35,856 bases of DNA from Pseudomonadota bacterium. GTDB taxonomy: Bacteria > Pseudomonadota > Gammaproteobacteria > Burkholderiales > Burkholderiaceae_D. The notes below the pieces were generated by a model that saw nothing but the letters and a program-made list of their open reading frames with translations, was not told the DNA's origin and did not search any database. This document shows, piece by piece, positions 27,601-35,128 of this stretch; within the stretch, counting starts at the first letter, position 1, and each line of letters starts with the position of its first letter. The translations under genes and the position numbers were made by a program. The DNA lies in NCBI GenBank assembly GCA_023449275.1, contig JAEXJM010000064.1, positions 1-35,856 on the forward strand, in the 5' to 3' direction.

Positions 27601-29319
27601 CTTTTCTTCGCAGAACTCGTCGACCCTTCCTTCTTTCAGTGCGGAAATGCCTTCCTGTTCTTCTTTACATGGCAGGCCAGACAGATCGTGCCAGCCCATC
27701 TCATTGAACTCTTCGCGGGTATAGCCGAAGATTTCACACATCTTGTCGTTGAAATGAATCCATTTTTCCATGGAAATCGACAAAATGCCCATACCGATAA
27801 ACGGCAGGGTATAGAAATTGTTCAGCAACTGCTTCTGGCGCAAATCCATCGCCACGGTCTGCGAACGCTGCATGACATGCCAGATGAAAAGCAGGATGAT
27901 TCCGAAAACCATCAGAATCGTGATGATGGCGACATTGAAAAGAAACGCCATGTTCCGCAGAGGCGCCATCAGGGTTTTGTGATCGATCTTGGTCACGGCA
28001 TACCAGTCCGTTCCCCTGACCGGATACCATGACGCCAGCGCCATCACATTTTCGAGAGTGTAGCCTTTCAATAAGCCGGGTTGACGCGGTCGTTCGGCAA
28101 TCGTCTGACCAAGAATGCTGTCGGTGACGGAATATTTGCTGATATCGAAATGCAGCCCATCCCCGGAGGAATTCCGGCGAAAAAGAAAATAATCATCTCC
28201 ACTCTTCTCAACCAGGACAGTACGCCGGTCAGTCGAATTCGTCGTCCAGTGGTTCAGGTATGCCGACAGATAGGCATCCGTATCGAGCTCGACATAAACA
28301 CTTCCGAGATAACGATGCGAATTCAGGCTGTAAAGAGGCACGATAAAATCCGTACGCTGTCTGTCCTGCTGGCTCAACTGCGCATAAAGCCTGTTTCTGG
28401 CTTTCGCCAAACCGGAAAGCACGGGAGCCATGTTTTCAGGCTTTTTCCCGACAATCATGAGTGGAGAATCATTGGTTCCGAAAAGAATCATGGTCTGGTA
28501 CTGTTGCGCGATCATCAGGGATTCCAACCTGCCCCGAATAGAATCATGTATGACCGCATTCCGATTCGACTGTTCGAGTTTCTGGACATCCTGAATGAAT
28601 CCGGAACCGAGAAGGGTCGCCGCAGTGGAATGTTCCCGTTCAGAAAGCCAGCCATCGAGTTGCGAAGAACGGATTCTGGCCGTTATCTCAAGATCGGCAT
28701 ACGCTGATTTTTCGATTTGAGGCGTCATCAGTTCGATGACGATGTAACTGGTGACAGGAATGGCGAGCGTCACGCATAAAAAAGCGACCATAAGCCGGTA
28801 TGCATTTGTCCTGAAAGTGAATTCCCTGTTGTATCCGCTCCTGTTCTGCTCGATCCAGTTCTGGGCGGAACTGAGAAAAAGGAAAAGGCATGAAGAAACG
28901 GCACCCACGAAAATAAGAACGGACAATATGATGAAATGAATCGTCTGTTCATGATCCTGGCCGAAAAAGAAGGAAATGGTACGGACAAACACCAGCCCGA
29001 AAATGCCTGTCGCACCATGCAGGCAGGCAAGTTTGAAGGGAGTCAGGCGCGTGTTTTCAATGGCCGGCAATATGGCCGCCTTTTTCAGAAGCCAGTACAA
29101 AAAAACGCTTCCGAGAACGGTAAATACCAGGCGACAGACAAACAGGGAAAGGATATAGGGATCACGTTGCTCCGTGAAAATCCGCGGCAGAATGAAAGCC
29201 GCCGATACCCATACCAGGCCGAAGGCAAAATAATAAAAAGTGATACGGACAGGCCCGTAAAAACGGTCAGATGAATCCTGAGACGTTTGCGATAAATCAG
29301 TCATATTAGTACGGTACAT
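24637..29319 (-). CDS. Paralogous membrane sensor with Cache-like, PAS, two GAF, PAS, GGDEF and EAL domains
   Basis: 1560 residues if started at 29319 (MYRTNMTD), 1555 if at the inner ATG at 29304; neither has a clear Shine-Dalgarno. The architecture copies the neighbour at 19725: five hydrophobic helices (about 25-205), a Cache-like extracytoplasmic region, a sixth helix (about 485-507), PAS, GAF, GAF, PAS, GGDEF, EAL. GGDEF is intact from residue 1207 and preceded by RDQD, the product-inhibition site. EAL motifs are also intact: GFEALMRW, NLSAVQFRH, DDFGTGYSSMTY, LKIDRSF, AEGVET. By eye the GGDEF stretch matches the neighbour at about four residues in five, whereas the membrane and Cache parts have diverged widely, suggesting an old duplication with different input signals. 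Confidence 0.93.
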   Translation of the reverse strand: MYRTNMTDLSQTSQDSSDRFYGPVRITFYYFAFGLVWVSAAFILPRIFTEQRDPYILSLFVCRLVFTVLGSVFLYWLLKKAAILPAIENTRLTPFKLACLHGATGIFGLVFVRTISFFFGQDHEQTIHFIILSVLIFVGAVSSCLFLFLSSAQNWIEQNRSGYNREFTFRTNAYRLMVAFLCVTLAIPVTSYIVIELMTPQIEKSAYADLEITARIRSSQLDGWLSEREHSTAATLLGSGFIQDVQKLEQSNRNAVIHDSIRGRLESLMIAQQYQTMILFGTNDSPLMIVGKKPENMAPVLSGLAKARNRLYAQLSQQDRQRTDFIVPLYSLNSHRYLGSVYVELDTDAYLSAYLNHWTTNSTDRRTVLVEKSGDDYFLFRRNSSGDGLHFDISKYSVTDSILGQTIAERPRQPGLLKGYTLENVMALASWYPVRGTDWYAVTKIDHKTLMAPLRNMAFLFNVAIITILMVFGIILLFIWHVMQRSQTVAMDLRQKQLLNNFYTLPFIGMGILSISMEKWIHFNDKMCEIFGYTREEFNEMGWHDLSGLPCKEEQEGISALKEGRVDEFCEEKSLQRKNGEKAVTEVHFRLVTQEDGTPDYLVVTVEDITKRKQAEAEIFRLSQLYATLSHCNQAIVHSRTERELFEQICYGIVHYSNRHFNVAWVGLIDEKTNKVGMVASSGVSPDMVEPFRNMRVVTGFDSLEKDNPVAMALRKNEAVWIQDVRNDPHLDPWQDLLKRMCIRSIAAFPLYQGGRAIGILKVYSSEYNAYDEQSRNLLMEMSGDINFALENFEREKIRQRTQAELEESENNYRRLYMERMQAEAEVQRLNRLYAALSQCNQSIIRCRNEKELFGQICVDIVEYGQMDLVWVGLVDRKTQDIVPVASAGQHQDYLEGLYINALPDDPAGQGPAGQVVRENRPVWMQDFMNEPSMAYWRDHVSRYDWRSSAILPLHKKGHVTGIIFMYSIHLNAFSESSRRLLLELMEDIDFALQHFEKEDQLQLAAQVFAQSSEAIMLLDSSSNIVMVNKAFTHITGYPEDEALGKNPRMLSSGQHDRDFYSSMWESIAKEGRWQGEIWNRRKNGNIYPEWLLIQTMRDSQNEVTHYIGTFTDLTERKETEERVQWLAHFDPLTGLANRTLLNIRSNLAISLAQRRHEPLALMFLDLDNFKNVNDSLGHGIGDELLKQFAERLKNAVRDQDTISRLGGDEFVLVLPGTDTDGAACLAERILNVAEQQYNIERHEINLTVSIGIAIYPTDGTDFDTLWRSADAAMYRAKQNGRNDYCFFTTEMQARSTRTLQIDNALRRAMEREQFSMVYQPQLSLEEGRIVGFEALMRWKHPQFGNIQPDEFIPIAESNGQIIPMGEWGLRTAVGQLKAWHEQGYTDLTVSVNLSAVQFRHPRLPELVMNILEEAGVSPEYLQLELTEGVAMEKPMAAIAVIDELHKRGIRISIDDFGTGYSSMTYLKRFNVYSLKIDRSFVRDLPSDPEDIAIVTAVISLADSLGMRTVAEGVETQEQLEFLHAKGCTEIQGYHLARPLAVEKIGKFLEKYMQKETETP

Positions 29320-29383
29320 GCAGAATCATGAAGCGAAAAATTGCCAATTGCATAAAATACTGTTTCTTTCAGGAAATAGAATT

Positions 29384-29399
29384 ATTGCATACCTGCAAT
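29384..29399. repeat. Short perfect inverted repeat upstream of the sensor gene
   Basis: ATTGCA, spacer TACC, TGCAAT forms a perfect 6-4-6 inverted repeat 65 bases upstream of the 29319 start, within an A/T-rich 231-base gap (29320-29550). The gap should hold the sensor-gene promoter, but I could not pick a convincing -35/-10 pair. The repeat could be an operator; chance is also possible at this length. Confidence 0.35.
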
Positions 29400-29550
29400 T
29401 TTCATGCAGAAAATCTTTTAGGAAAAACGAAACAGGATTATTTTGAAATACCTAAATGAATTAACGAATTAGACGTTATATTGAAAGTACTGGATAAACC
29501 AATTGTGCCATTGCAGCCACAATGATGCCGAATTTCAGGCCGGTATCAGA

Positions 29551-31032
29551 CTACTTTCTGTCCGGTAAATCTCCGTCGTCACCCCTGGCAGGCAAACCGG
29601 CTCCGAGCAGCTCCTGTGCCCGTTCGGCAGGCAATGCCTCGACCTTTTTCAGCTTCCTTGACATCTGGCGGGTTCGGGTCTGGGCATCATCGATATTTCT
29701 GGCCGCCCTCTCAAGAACCTTTTTGGTGGCATCCAGAACGTCCCCGAACCTGGCGAACTCCGTCTTGACGGCCCCGAGGATTTCCCAGACTTCCGAAGAG
29801 CGTTTTTCCAGTGCCAGCGTCCTGAAACCCATTTGCAGGCTGTTCAGCAATGCCGACAGGGTGGAAGGCCCGGCGATGCTGATCCGGTGAGTACGCTGCA
29901 TTTCGTCTGCCAGTCCCGGACGGCGCATGACTTCGGCATACAGGCCCTCGGTCGGCAGGAAAAGCAGGGCAAAATCCGTCGTATGAGGAGGAGCCAGATA
30001 CTTGTCGGCAATCGTTTTTGCCTGAAGGCGGATCGCCCGTTCAAGCTCTTTCCCGGCAACGGCAACACCCTCGGCATCGGCACATTCGGACGCTTCCATC
30101 AGCCGTTCATATTGCTCTTTCGGGAACTTGGCATCGACCGGCAACCAGACAGGATGCAAATCGTCGCCGCTGCCCGGCAGACGGATAGCGAATTCGACGA
30201 TGGCTCCGGAACCGGGGACAGTTTCAACGTTTTTGGCGTATTGTTCGGGCGTCATCATCTGCTCAAGCAGCATTTCAAGCTGGACTTCACCCCATGTCCC
30301 GCGTGTTTTCACATTCGTCAGAACACGCTTCAGATCCCCCACTCCCATCGCCAACTGCTGCATTTCACCCAGTCCCTGATGGACTTTTTCAAGCCGTTCC
30401 GATACCTGCCGGAAAGATTCACCCAGACGCTGCTCCAGTGTCGCATGAAGTTTCTCATCGACCGTCTGCCGCATCTCTTCCAGTTTTCTGGCATTGTCGG
30501 ATTGAAGTTCGCGGATTTTCTCTTCCAGAGTCGCCCTGACTTCCGCCATGCGTTTCGCATTCGATTCTGTCAGTGTCGCCAGCGTCTGTGAAAGCGTATC
30601 GGAAAAACGTTTCATCGCGTCCGCCTGCTCGGTACGGGCATTTCGGGACTGGATGGCAATCCCGTCGCGCATTTTCTCAAGCTGCTCGTTATTCGAGGCG
30701 GCAAGCCGCGCCAGCTGTTCGGAAAAGCCTCGCATCTGCTCGCTTTGCAGACTGGAGACCGTCGTCATCTGCTGCGCGACCCCCTGCTGGAACTGCGCCA
30801 GCGCAGCCGACAATTCCTGCCGGGTTCCCTGTGCACTCGACAGAACCTGTTCACGCAATTGCCGTTCCGTCCGTTCGCTCACCGCCTGCATCATCCCCGC
30901 CAAATCCTGTTGCAACCCAGACAGGGCATCATTTGCACCCGACTGACGGTTTTGCCTGAAAAACCGGATCAGCAGAAATGCAATGCAAACGGCAACGAGC
31001 GCCATCAGGATGTACAAAACGGTTTCATTCAT
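29551..31032 (-). CDS. rmuC: DNA recombination protein RmuC
   Basis: RmuC-family protein, 493 residues. An N-terminal membrane anchor (about residues 5-24, LYILMALVAVCIAFLLIRFF) is followed by a long coiled coil (about 40-215, rich in Gln, Glu, Arg and Ala). The conserved RmuC domain then shows TRGTWGEVQLEMLLEQMMTPEQY, WLPVDAKFPKEQYERL and TDFALLFLPTEGLYAEV. RmuC limits inversions and rearrangements at short inverted repeats in E. coli; a nuclease role is proposed from its PD-(D/E)XK-like fold, and the PVDAKFP block fits that core. It lies between the metal ATPase and the sensor genes on the same strand. Confidence 0.93.
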   Translation of the reverse strand: MNETVLYILMALVAVCIAFLLIRFFRQNRQSGANDALSGLQQDLAGMMQAVSERTERQLREQVLSSAQGTRQELSAALAQFQQGVAQQMTTVSSLQSEQMRGFSEQLARLAASNNEQLEKMRDGIAIQSRNARTEQADAMKRFSDTLSQTLATLTESNAKRMAEVRATLEEKIRELQSDNARKLEEMRQTVDEKLHATLEQRLGESFRQVSERLEKVHQGLGEMQQLAMGVGDLKRVLTNVKTRGTWGEVQLEMLLEQMMTPEQYAKNVETVPGSGAIVEFAIRLPGSGDDLHPVWLPVDAKFPKEQYERLMEASECADAEGVAVAGKELERAIRLQAKTIADKYLAPPHTTDFALLFLPTEGLYAEVMRRPGLADEMQRTHRISIAGPSTLSALLNSLQMGFRTLALEKRSSEVWEILGAVKTEFARFGDVLDATKKVLERAARNIDDAQTRTRQMSRKLKKVEALPAERAQELLGAGLPARGDDGDLPDRK

Positions 31033-31089
31033 AAGTTCGTGGCTTTCCGGATCAGGGACGGCAAAACGCCGGGATAGCAGGAGTTTACC

Positions 31090-31119
31090 AGCTGGATCGT
31101 TTCTTTCACGATCCCGGCT
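31090..31119. other. Hairpin between the metal ATPase and rmuC
   Basis: AGCTGGATCGT (31090-31100) can pair with ACGATCCCGGCT (31108-31119) across a seven-base loop, with a 7-bp perfect core (GGATCGT/ACGATCC) and a flawed extension. There is no T run on either side, so it is not a standard intrinsic terminator. It lies in the 128-base gap after the ATPase stop and may slow read-through into rmuC. Confidence 0.4.
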
Positions 31120-31160
31120 GTTCCGATGCTATTTTACCCACTTTGCCACAAATGGAACGC

Positions 31161-33515
31161 CTATTTTCCCAAAACCCGCAGCCCGTTCAGCAAAACCAGC
31201 AGACTCGCGCCCATATCCGCGAAAACCGCCATCCACATCGTCGCCATGCCGAACAGGGCCAGACCGAAGAACACAAGCTTGATCCCGAGCGCGATCAGAA
31301 TATTTTGCCACAGGATCGAACAGGTATCGGCCGAGAGTCCGATCATCTGCGGAATCCGGCGCAAATCGTCGTTCATGATCACGACATCGGCCGCTTCCAT
31401 GGCGATATCCGTACCGGCATCCCCCATCGCAATACCGATATCGGCGTGCGCCAGCGCAGGCGCGTCGTTGATCCCGTCGCCGATCATGGCGGTCATGCCA
31501 TATCGTCTTTGCAGCTCGCGTACGGCATCCATTTTTTCGGAAGGCAAAAGATTGCCCCGGACATTTTCGATGCCCGCTTCATCCGCGATAGTCCTTGCCG
31601 TCGTTTCATTGTCACCCGTCAGCATGACGGCAACGATGTGTCTTTTCTTCAACTCAGCCAGCGCCTCACGCGAACTCGGCCTGATCGTATCGGCAACAGC
31701 AAAAAGGGCGAGCACCTGCACTGGTGAAGCCAGTACCGTAACGGTATAACCCCGTTTTTCATATTCCAGGAGCTGATTGTGCACATCTGGCACACACAGG
31801 CCTTTTTCCTCGATCAGCCGGTGATTGCCCATGACGAGCTCATGCCCTTCCACCGTTCCTTTCACTCCCCTTCCCGGCAAATCGGCAAATGCCGTCACCG
31901 CTTTGGCAGGCCGATCCAGTCCGGTGGCGATCGCCCTTGAAACCGGATGGGCCGAACTGTCCGCCAGTCCCATCGCCCATGACAGGACGTCTTCTTCGGC
32001 AAATTCCGATGGAATGGTTTCAACGGCCAGAAGACGCGGTTTGCCTTCCGTGACGGTACCTGTCTTGTCCAGCGCCACCACCCGGATTTTCCGGGCTTCT
32101 TCCAGATAAACGCCCCCTTTCATCAGGATACCCTTGCGGGCGGCAGCCGCCAGCCCACTGACGACCGTAACCGGCGTGGCAATGACCAGCGCACAGGGAC
32201 AGGCGATCACCAGCATGACGAGCGCCTTGTAAACCGACTGCATCCATGTCCATCCGAACAGAAACGGCGTGAGAACGGCGACACAAAAAGCGAAGAGAAA
32301 TACCAGAGGCGTATAGACGGCAGCGAACTTGTCGACAAAACGCTGGGTGGGAGCGCTCTTTTCCTGCGCATCCTCCACCGCCCTGATGATCCGGGCGACA
32401 ACCGTATCGGATGCCAGCGCCGTCACGGCAAATTCGAGAATGCCGGATTCATTGATCGTACCCGCAAAAACCGGATCACCCGGTTTCTTGTCCACCGGTA
32501 TGCTTTCTCCGGTCACCGGAGACTGGTCAACCGTCCCGTTTCCGTTTTCGACAATACCATCCAGCGGAATCCGTCCCCCCGGCCGCACCCGGACGAGCAT
32601 CCCCAAAGCCACCTCCCTGACAGGAATGGTCCTCCAGACGCCATCATCCTGCCGGATTTCCGCTGTCGGCGGCGTCAGGTCTAGCAAATTGCGGATGGCA
32701 TTCCGTGCCCGATCGACAGAACGCGCCTCGATCAGTTCGGCAATGGCATACAAGGCCATCACCATCGCCGCTTCGGGCCACTGTCCGATCAAAAACGCTC
32801 CCGTCACCGCCACGGTCATCAGGGCATTGATATTCAGCCTCAACTGCATCAGGGCCGCCAGCCCCTTGCGATAGGTCGAAAAACCCGACAGCCAGATGGC
32901 GATGGCCGACAAGGCCATGCCGCCGACCTTGACGGCAAAAACATCCCCTGCGGCAAAATGCAGAATTTCAACGGCAACCGCAATCGCCAGCGCCAGCCAG
33001 AGATGCCACACCCTGCCCTCCTTTTTGGGGACATTGATTTCCGGCCCTGCCGTCACGACCGCTTCAGGCCGGTAACCGGCTTTCTTAATGGCAGCCACAC
33101 TCTTTTCAACAATTTCCCTGTTCGCATCGATCGACAGGGTACGCGATGCCAGATGGAAATTCAGGCCGCGGATGCCATTGATTTTCGACAGGATTTGCCG
33201 GATGTCGTTTTCCTCGACGGAACAGTCCATACTGTCGATATAAAATACGGGCAACCCCTTCGGATGGCGTGAAACCGAAGCGGGTTCCGGCCTGACACCC
33301 TGCACCGTGCAGGCACAACTGTCACAGGCTGAATGCGAGTGACCGTGCCCCCCATCCTGTACATGATCATGCACATGTCCATGCTCATGCGAGTGCCCGT
33401 GATCCCGACCATGCCGGGCATGATCGTGGGAATGCTTTTTTTCCGGCCCATGTCCGTGCGTACATGAGCCTTGTCCGCCTTCGTGCAAATGTTGCCTGGA
33501 GTGTTCGTGTGTCAT
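31161..33515 (-). CDS. Zn/Cd/Pb-translocating P1B-type ATPase with His-rich N terminus
   Basis: Heavy-metal exporter, 784 residues from the ATG at 33515, preceded by AAGGGG seven bases upstream; the open frame to 33557 overlaps the promoter and is rejected. Residues 3-61 hold 20 histidines in HxH runs, followed by Cys64, Cys67 and Cys69. A metal-binding HMA domain (about 90-155) has a single Cys in MDCSVEE rather than CxxC. The core has CPC at 439-441 in IACPCALVIATP, the phosphorylated D483 in DKTGT, and GDGINDAPALAHADIGIAMG. The CPC context and the partner regulator suit the Zn2+/Cd2+/Pb2+ subgroup rather than copper. It is transcribed divergently from the MerR-type gene at 33657. Confidence 0.93.
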   Translation of the reverse strand: MTHEHSRQHLHEGGQGSCTHGHGPEKKHSHDHARHGRDHGHSHEHGHVHDHVQDGGHGHSHSACDSCACTVQGVRPEPASVSRHPKGLPVFYIDSMDCSVEENDIRQILSKINGIRGLNFHLASRTLSIDANREIVEKSVAAIKKAGYRPEAVVTAGPEINVPKKEGRVWHLWLALAIAVAVEILHFAAGDVFAVKVGGMALSAIAIWLSGFSTYRKGLAALMQLRLNINALMTVAVTGAFLIGQWPEAAMVMALYAIAELIEARSVDRARNAIRNLLDLTPPTAEIRQDDGVWRTIPVREVALGMLVRVRPGGRIPLDGIVENGNGTVDQSPVTGESIPVDKKPGDPVFAGTINESGILEFAVTALASDTVVARIIRAVEDAQEKSAPTQRFVDKFAAVYTPLVFLFAFCVAVLTPFLFGWTWMQSVYKALVMLVIACPCALVIATPVTVVSGLAAAARKGILMKGGVYLEEARKIRVVALDKTGTVTEGKPRLLAVETIPSEFAEEDVLSWAMGLADSSAHPVSRAIATGLDRPAKAVTAFADLPGRGVKGTVEGHELVMGNHRLIEEKGLCVPDVHNQLLEYEKRGYTVTVLASPVQVLALFAVADTIRPSSREALAELKKRHIVAVMLTGDNETTARTIADEAGIENVRGNLLPSEKMDAVRELQRRYGMTAMIGDGINDAPALAHADIGIAMGDAGTDIAMEAADVVIMNDDLRRIPQMIGLSADTCSILWQNILIALGIKLVFFGLALFGMATMWMAVFADMGASLLVLLNGLRVLGK

Positions 33516-33537
33516 GGTTTTCCCCTTAGTCATACCT

Positions 33538-33568
33538 ATTGAAAACCCTGAAGTCACTCCAGAGTCAA
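33538..33568 (-). promoter_or_regulatory. MerR-type promoter/operator for the metal ATPase
   Basis: On the minus strand TTGACT (plus-strand 33563-33568) and TTCAAT (33538-33543) are spaced 19 bases apart, the stretched spacer that MerR-family activators correct by DNA distortion. The spacer region holds a dyad, ACTCTGGAGT-G-ACTTCAGGGT (plus-strand 33545-33565), whose halves match at 8 of 10 positions and resemble ZntR/CadR/PbrR operators. Transcription would start about 16 bases before the ATPase ATG. A TACAAT at 33576-33581 on the plus strand may be the -10 for the regulator, letting one bound protein govern both genes. Confidence 0.85.
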
Positions 33569-33656
33569 TAGAAGATACAATATGGTTTGATCACGAATAC
33601 GAATGGTCGGGTTTCACTCCCGCAAACCACACAAAACACACAAAAGGACTTGTCCC

Positions 33657-34181
33657 ATGAAAATCGGAGAACTGGCACAAAAGACGGGCATGCAGGTCGA
33701 AACGGTTCGTTACTACGAAAAAGAAGGCCTGTTGCCCAGAATCGGTAGGACAGACAGCAATTACCGTGTCTATACGGACGCCCATACCGAACGCCTGCTG
33801 TTCATCCGCCATTGCCGTTCGCTGGACATGACGCTGGATGAAATCCGTGTACTGCTCCATTTCAGGGACATGCCCGACGAAAGCTGTGAACGGGTCGGTG
33901 CACTTCTGGATGAGCATATCAACCATGTCGCCGAACGCATCCGCGATTTGAAAAAACTGGAAAAACAGCTCAGGCACCTGAGGGAACAATGTCACGGGTC
34001 GAAAAACATCGCCAATTGCGGCATTCTGAACGCCCTTTCCTGTCCGATGGCATGCGCGGCCATTCCCCCGAAAGAGGAAATGCCCGTCACCCACGTGCAC
34101 CGGACGCATGGCGGCGGTCTGCATACCGCATCAAGGAAAAAGAAAAAACCGGGCAATGGTGCCGGACAAGAAGCCGATTGA
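33657..34181 (+). CDS. cadR: MerR-family Cd/Pb/Zn-responsive regulator (CadR/PbrR type)
   Basis: Metal-sensing transcriptional activator, 174 residues from the ATG at 33657, with AAAGGAC seven bases upstream; upstream codons in the same frame fall in the control region. The winged-helix domain opens MKIGELAQKTGMQVETVRYYEKEGLLP, typical of MerR proteins, followed by a dimerisation coiled coil (about 80-110). Cysteines at 77, 112 and 121 sit at the metal-binding positions of the CadR/PbrR group. A His-rich tail (HVHRTHGGGLH) also matches CadR, where C-terminal His residues bind metal; two further cysteines (SCPMAC) lie before it. It diverges from the ATPase it should control. Cd, Pb and Zn cannot be separated from sequence alone. 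Confidence 0.92.
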   Translation: MKIGELAQKTGMQVETVRYYEKEGLLPRIGRTDSNYRVYTDAHTERLLFIRHCRSLDMTLDEIRVLLHFRDMPDESCERVGALLDEHINHVAERIRDLKKLEKQLRHLREQCHGSKNIANCGILNALSCPMACAAIPPKEEMPVTHVHRTHGGGLHTASRKKKKPGNGAGQEAD

Positions 34182-34237
34182 CGGTATTGATCGACGGCAT
34201 TATTTGAGAAAAATACATTTCCCACCTAGAAAACAGT

Positions 34238-34265
34238 TTGATCAGCCCGATTTTTACGGGATAAT
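34238..34265 (+). promoter_or_regulatory. Probable sigma-70 promoter for hpnD-hpnE
   Basis: TTGATC (34238-34243) and GATAAT (34260-34265) are separated by 16 bases and lie 26 bases before the hpnD ATG, in the 110-base gap after cadR. Each element has one or two mismatches to consensus. This suggests hpnD is transcribed separately from the metal regulator. Confidence 0.6.
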
Positions 34266-34291
34266 GAGGGTTTTCATTCATTCCTGCGCCT

Positions 34292-35128
34292 ATGTTGCCT
34301 GACGAGTATTGCCAACAGAAAGCGGCGGCAAGCGGTTCCAGTTTTTACGTCAGTTTCCGTTTTCTCCCATCAGACCGCCGAAAAGCCATCACGGCACTGT
34401 ACGCCTTTTGCCGTGAAGTGGACGATATTGTCGATGACGTCAACGCCGATCCGGATCAGGCGCGATTCAGGCTGGACGGCTGGCGAAAGGAAATCGCCGA
34501 AATGCAGGCAGGCCGTCCCGATCACCCCATCGCACAAGCCCTGTATCCCCACATGGAAGCCTTCAACCTGGACGTCAATCTGTTGCTCGCCATCATCGAT
34601 GGAATGGAAATGGATCTCGGCCATGTTCGTTACAGGGATTTCGAGGCACTCGAAAACTACTGCTGGCACGTTGCCGGTGCAGTCGGCATTCTGGCCGCAC
34701 GCATCTTCGGCACGACAAACCCGCAAACCGAAACCTATGCCGAAAAACTCGGGCTGGCTTTCCAGATGACGAACATCATCCGGGACGTCGGCGAAGACAT
34801 TAAAATAGGCCGCATTTACCTGCCCGCCGATGAACTCGAACAGTTCGGAGTCACTGAAGACGACCTGAAAAACGCGCGTTATACCCCGCAATTCAAGGAA
34901 CTGATGCGTTTTCAGGCCAACCGTGCCCAGTCTTTTTACGATGAAGCCCTTGCCCTGCTTCCTGAAGAAGATCGGATCGCCCAGAGGCCCGGGCTGATGA
35001 TGGCATCGATTTACCGGGAATTGCTCCACCAGATCGAAAAAAAGGACTTCCCCGTCCTGACGCAACACGTCTCCCTGACGAAAACGAAAAAACTCTGGCT
35101 GGCCTGGAAAGCGTACGTCGATGAATAA
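34292..35128 (+). CDS. hpnD: Presqualene diphosphate synthase
   Basis: Squalene/phytoene synthase family enzyme that joins two farnesyl diphosphates into presqualene diphosphate, the first step of the HpnDCE route to squalene. The 278 residues match HpnD. It opens LPDEYCQQKAAASGSSFYVSF, and the first Asp-rich motif lies in FCREVDDIVDDV. The second is in TNIIRDVGEDIKIGRIYLP. Both are needed for Mg2+-diphosphate binding and are intact. It overlaps hpnE by eight bases. HpnD is preferred over plant-type squalene synthase because of its length, its N terminus and the downstream hpnE. No hpnC is upstream; cadR takes that place. Confidence 0.92.
   Translation: MLPDEYCQQKAAASGSSFYVSFRFLPSDRRKAITALYAFCREVDDIVDDVNADPDQARFRLDGWRKEIAEMQAGRPDHPIAQALYPHMEAFNLDVNLLLAIIDGMEMDLGHVRYRDFEALENYCWHVAGAVGILAARIFGTTNPQTETYAEKLGLAFQMTNIIRDVGEDIKIGRIYLPADELEQFGVTEDDLKNARYTPQFKELMRFQANRAQSFYDEALALLPEEDRIAQRPGLMMASIYRELLHQIEKKDFPVLTQHVSLTKTKKLWLAWKAYVDE

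Noticed and set aside
26410..28032. Long open frame (about 540 codons) on the plus strand, antisense to the larger sensor gene
   Set aside because: The minus-strand frame has unmistakable PAS/GAF/GGDEF/EAL motifs. The antisense product has no recognisable domain and a composition typical of mirrored codon bias. Similar frames at 24982-26388 and 21990-23450 are rejected for the same reason.
33516..33557. Upstream start for the metal ATPase at 33557
   Set aside because: It would lie inside the predicted promoter/operator, while the ATG at 33515 has an AAGGGG ribosome site.
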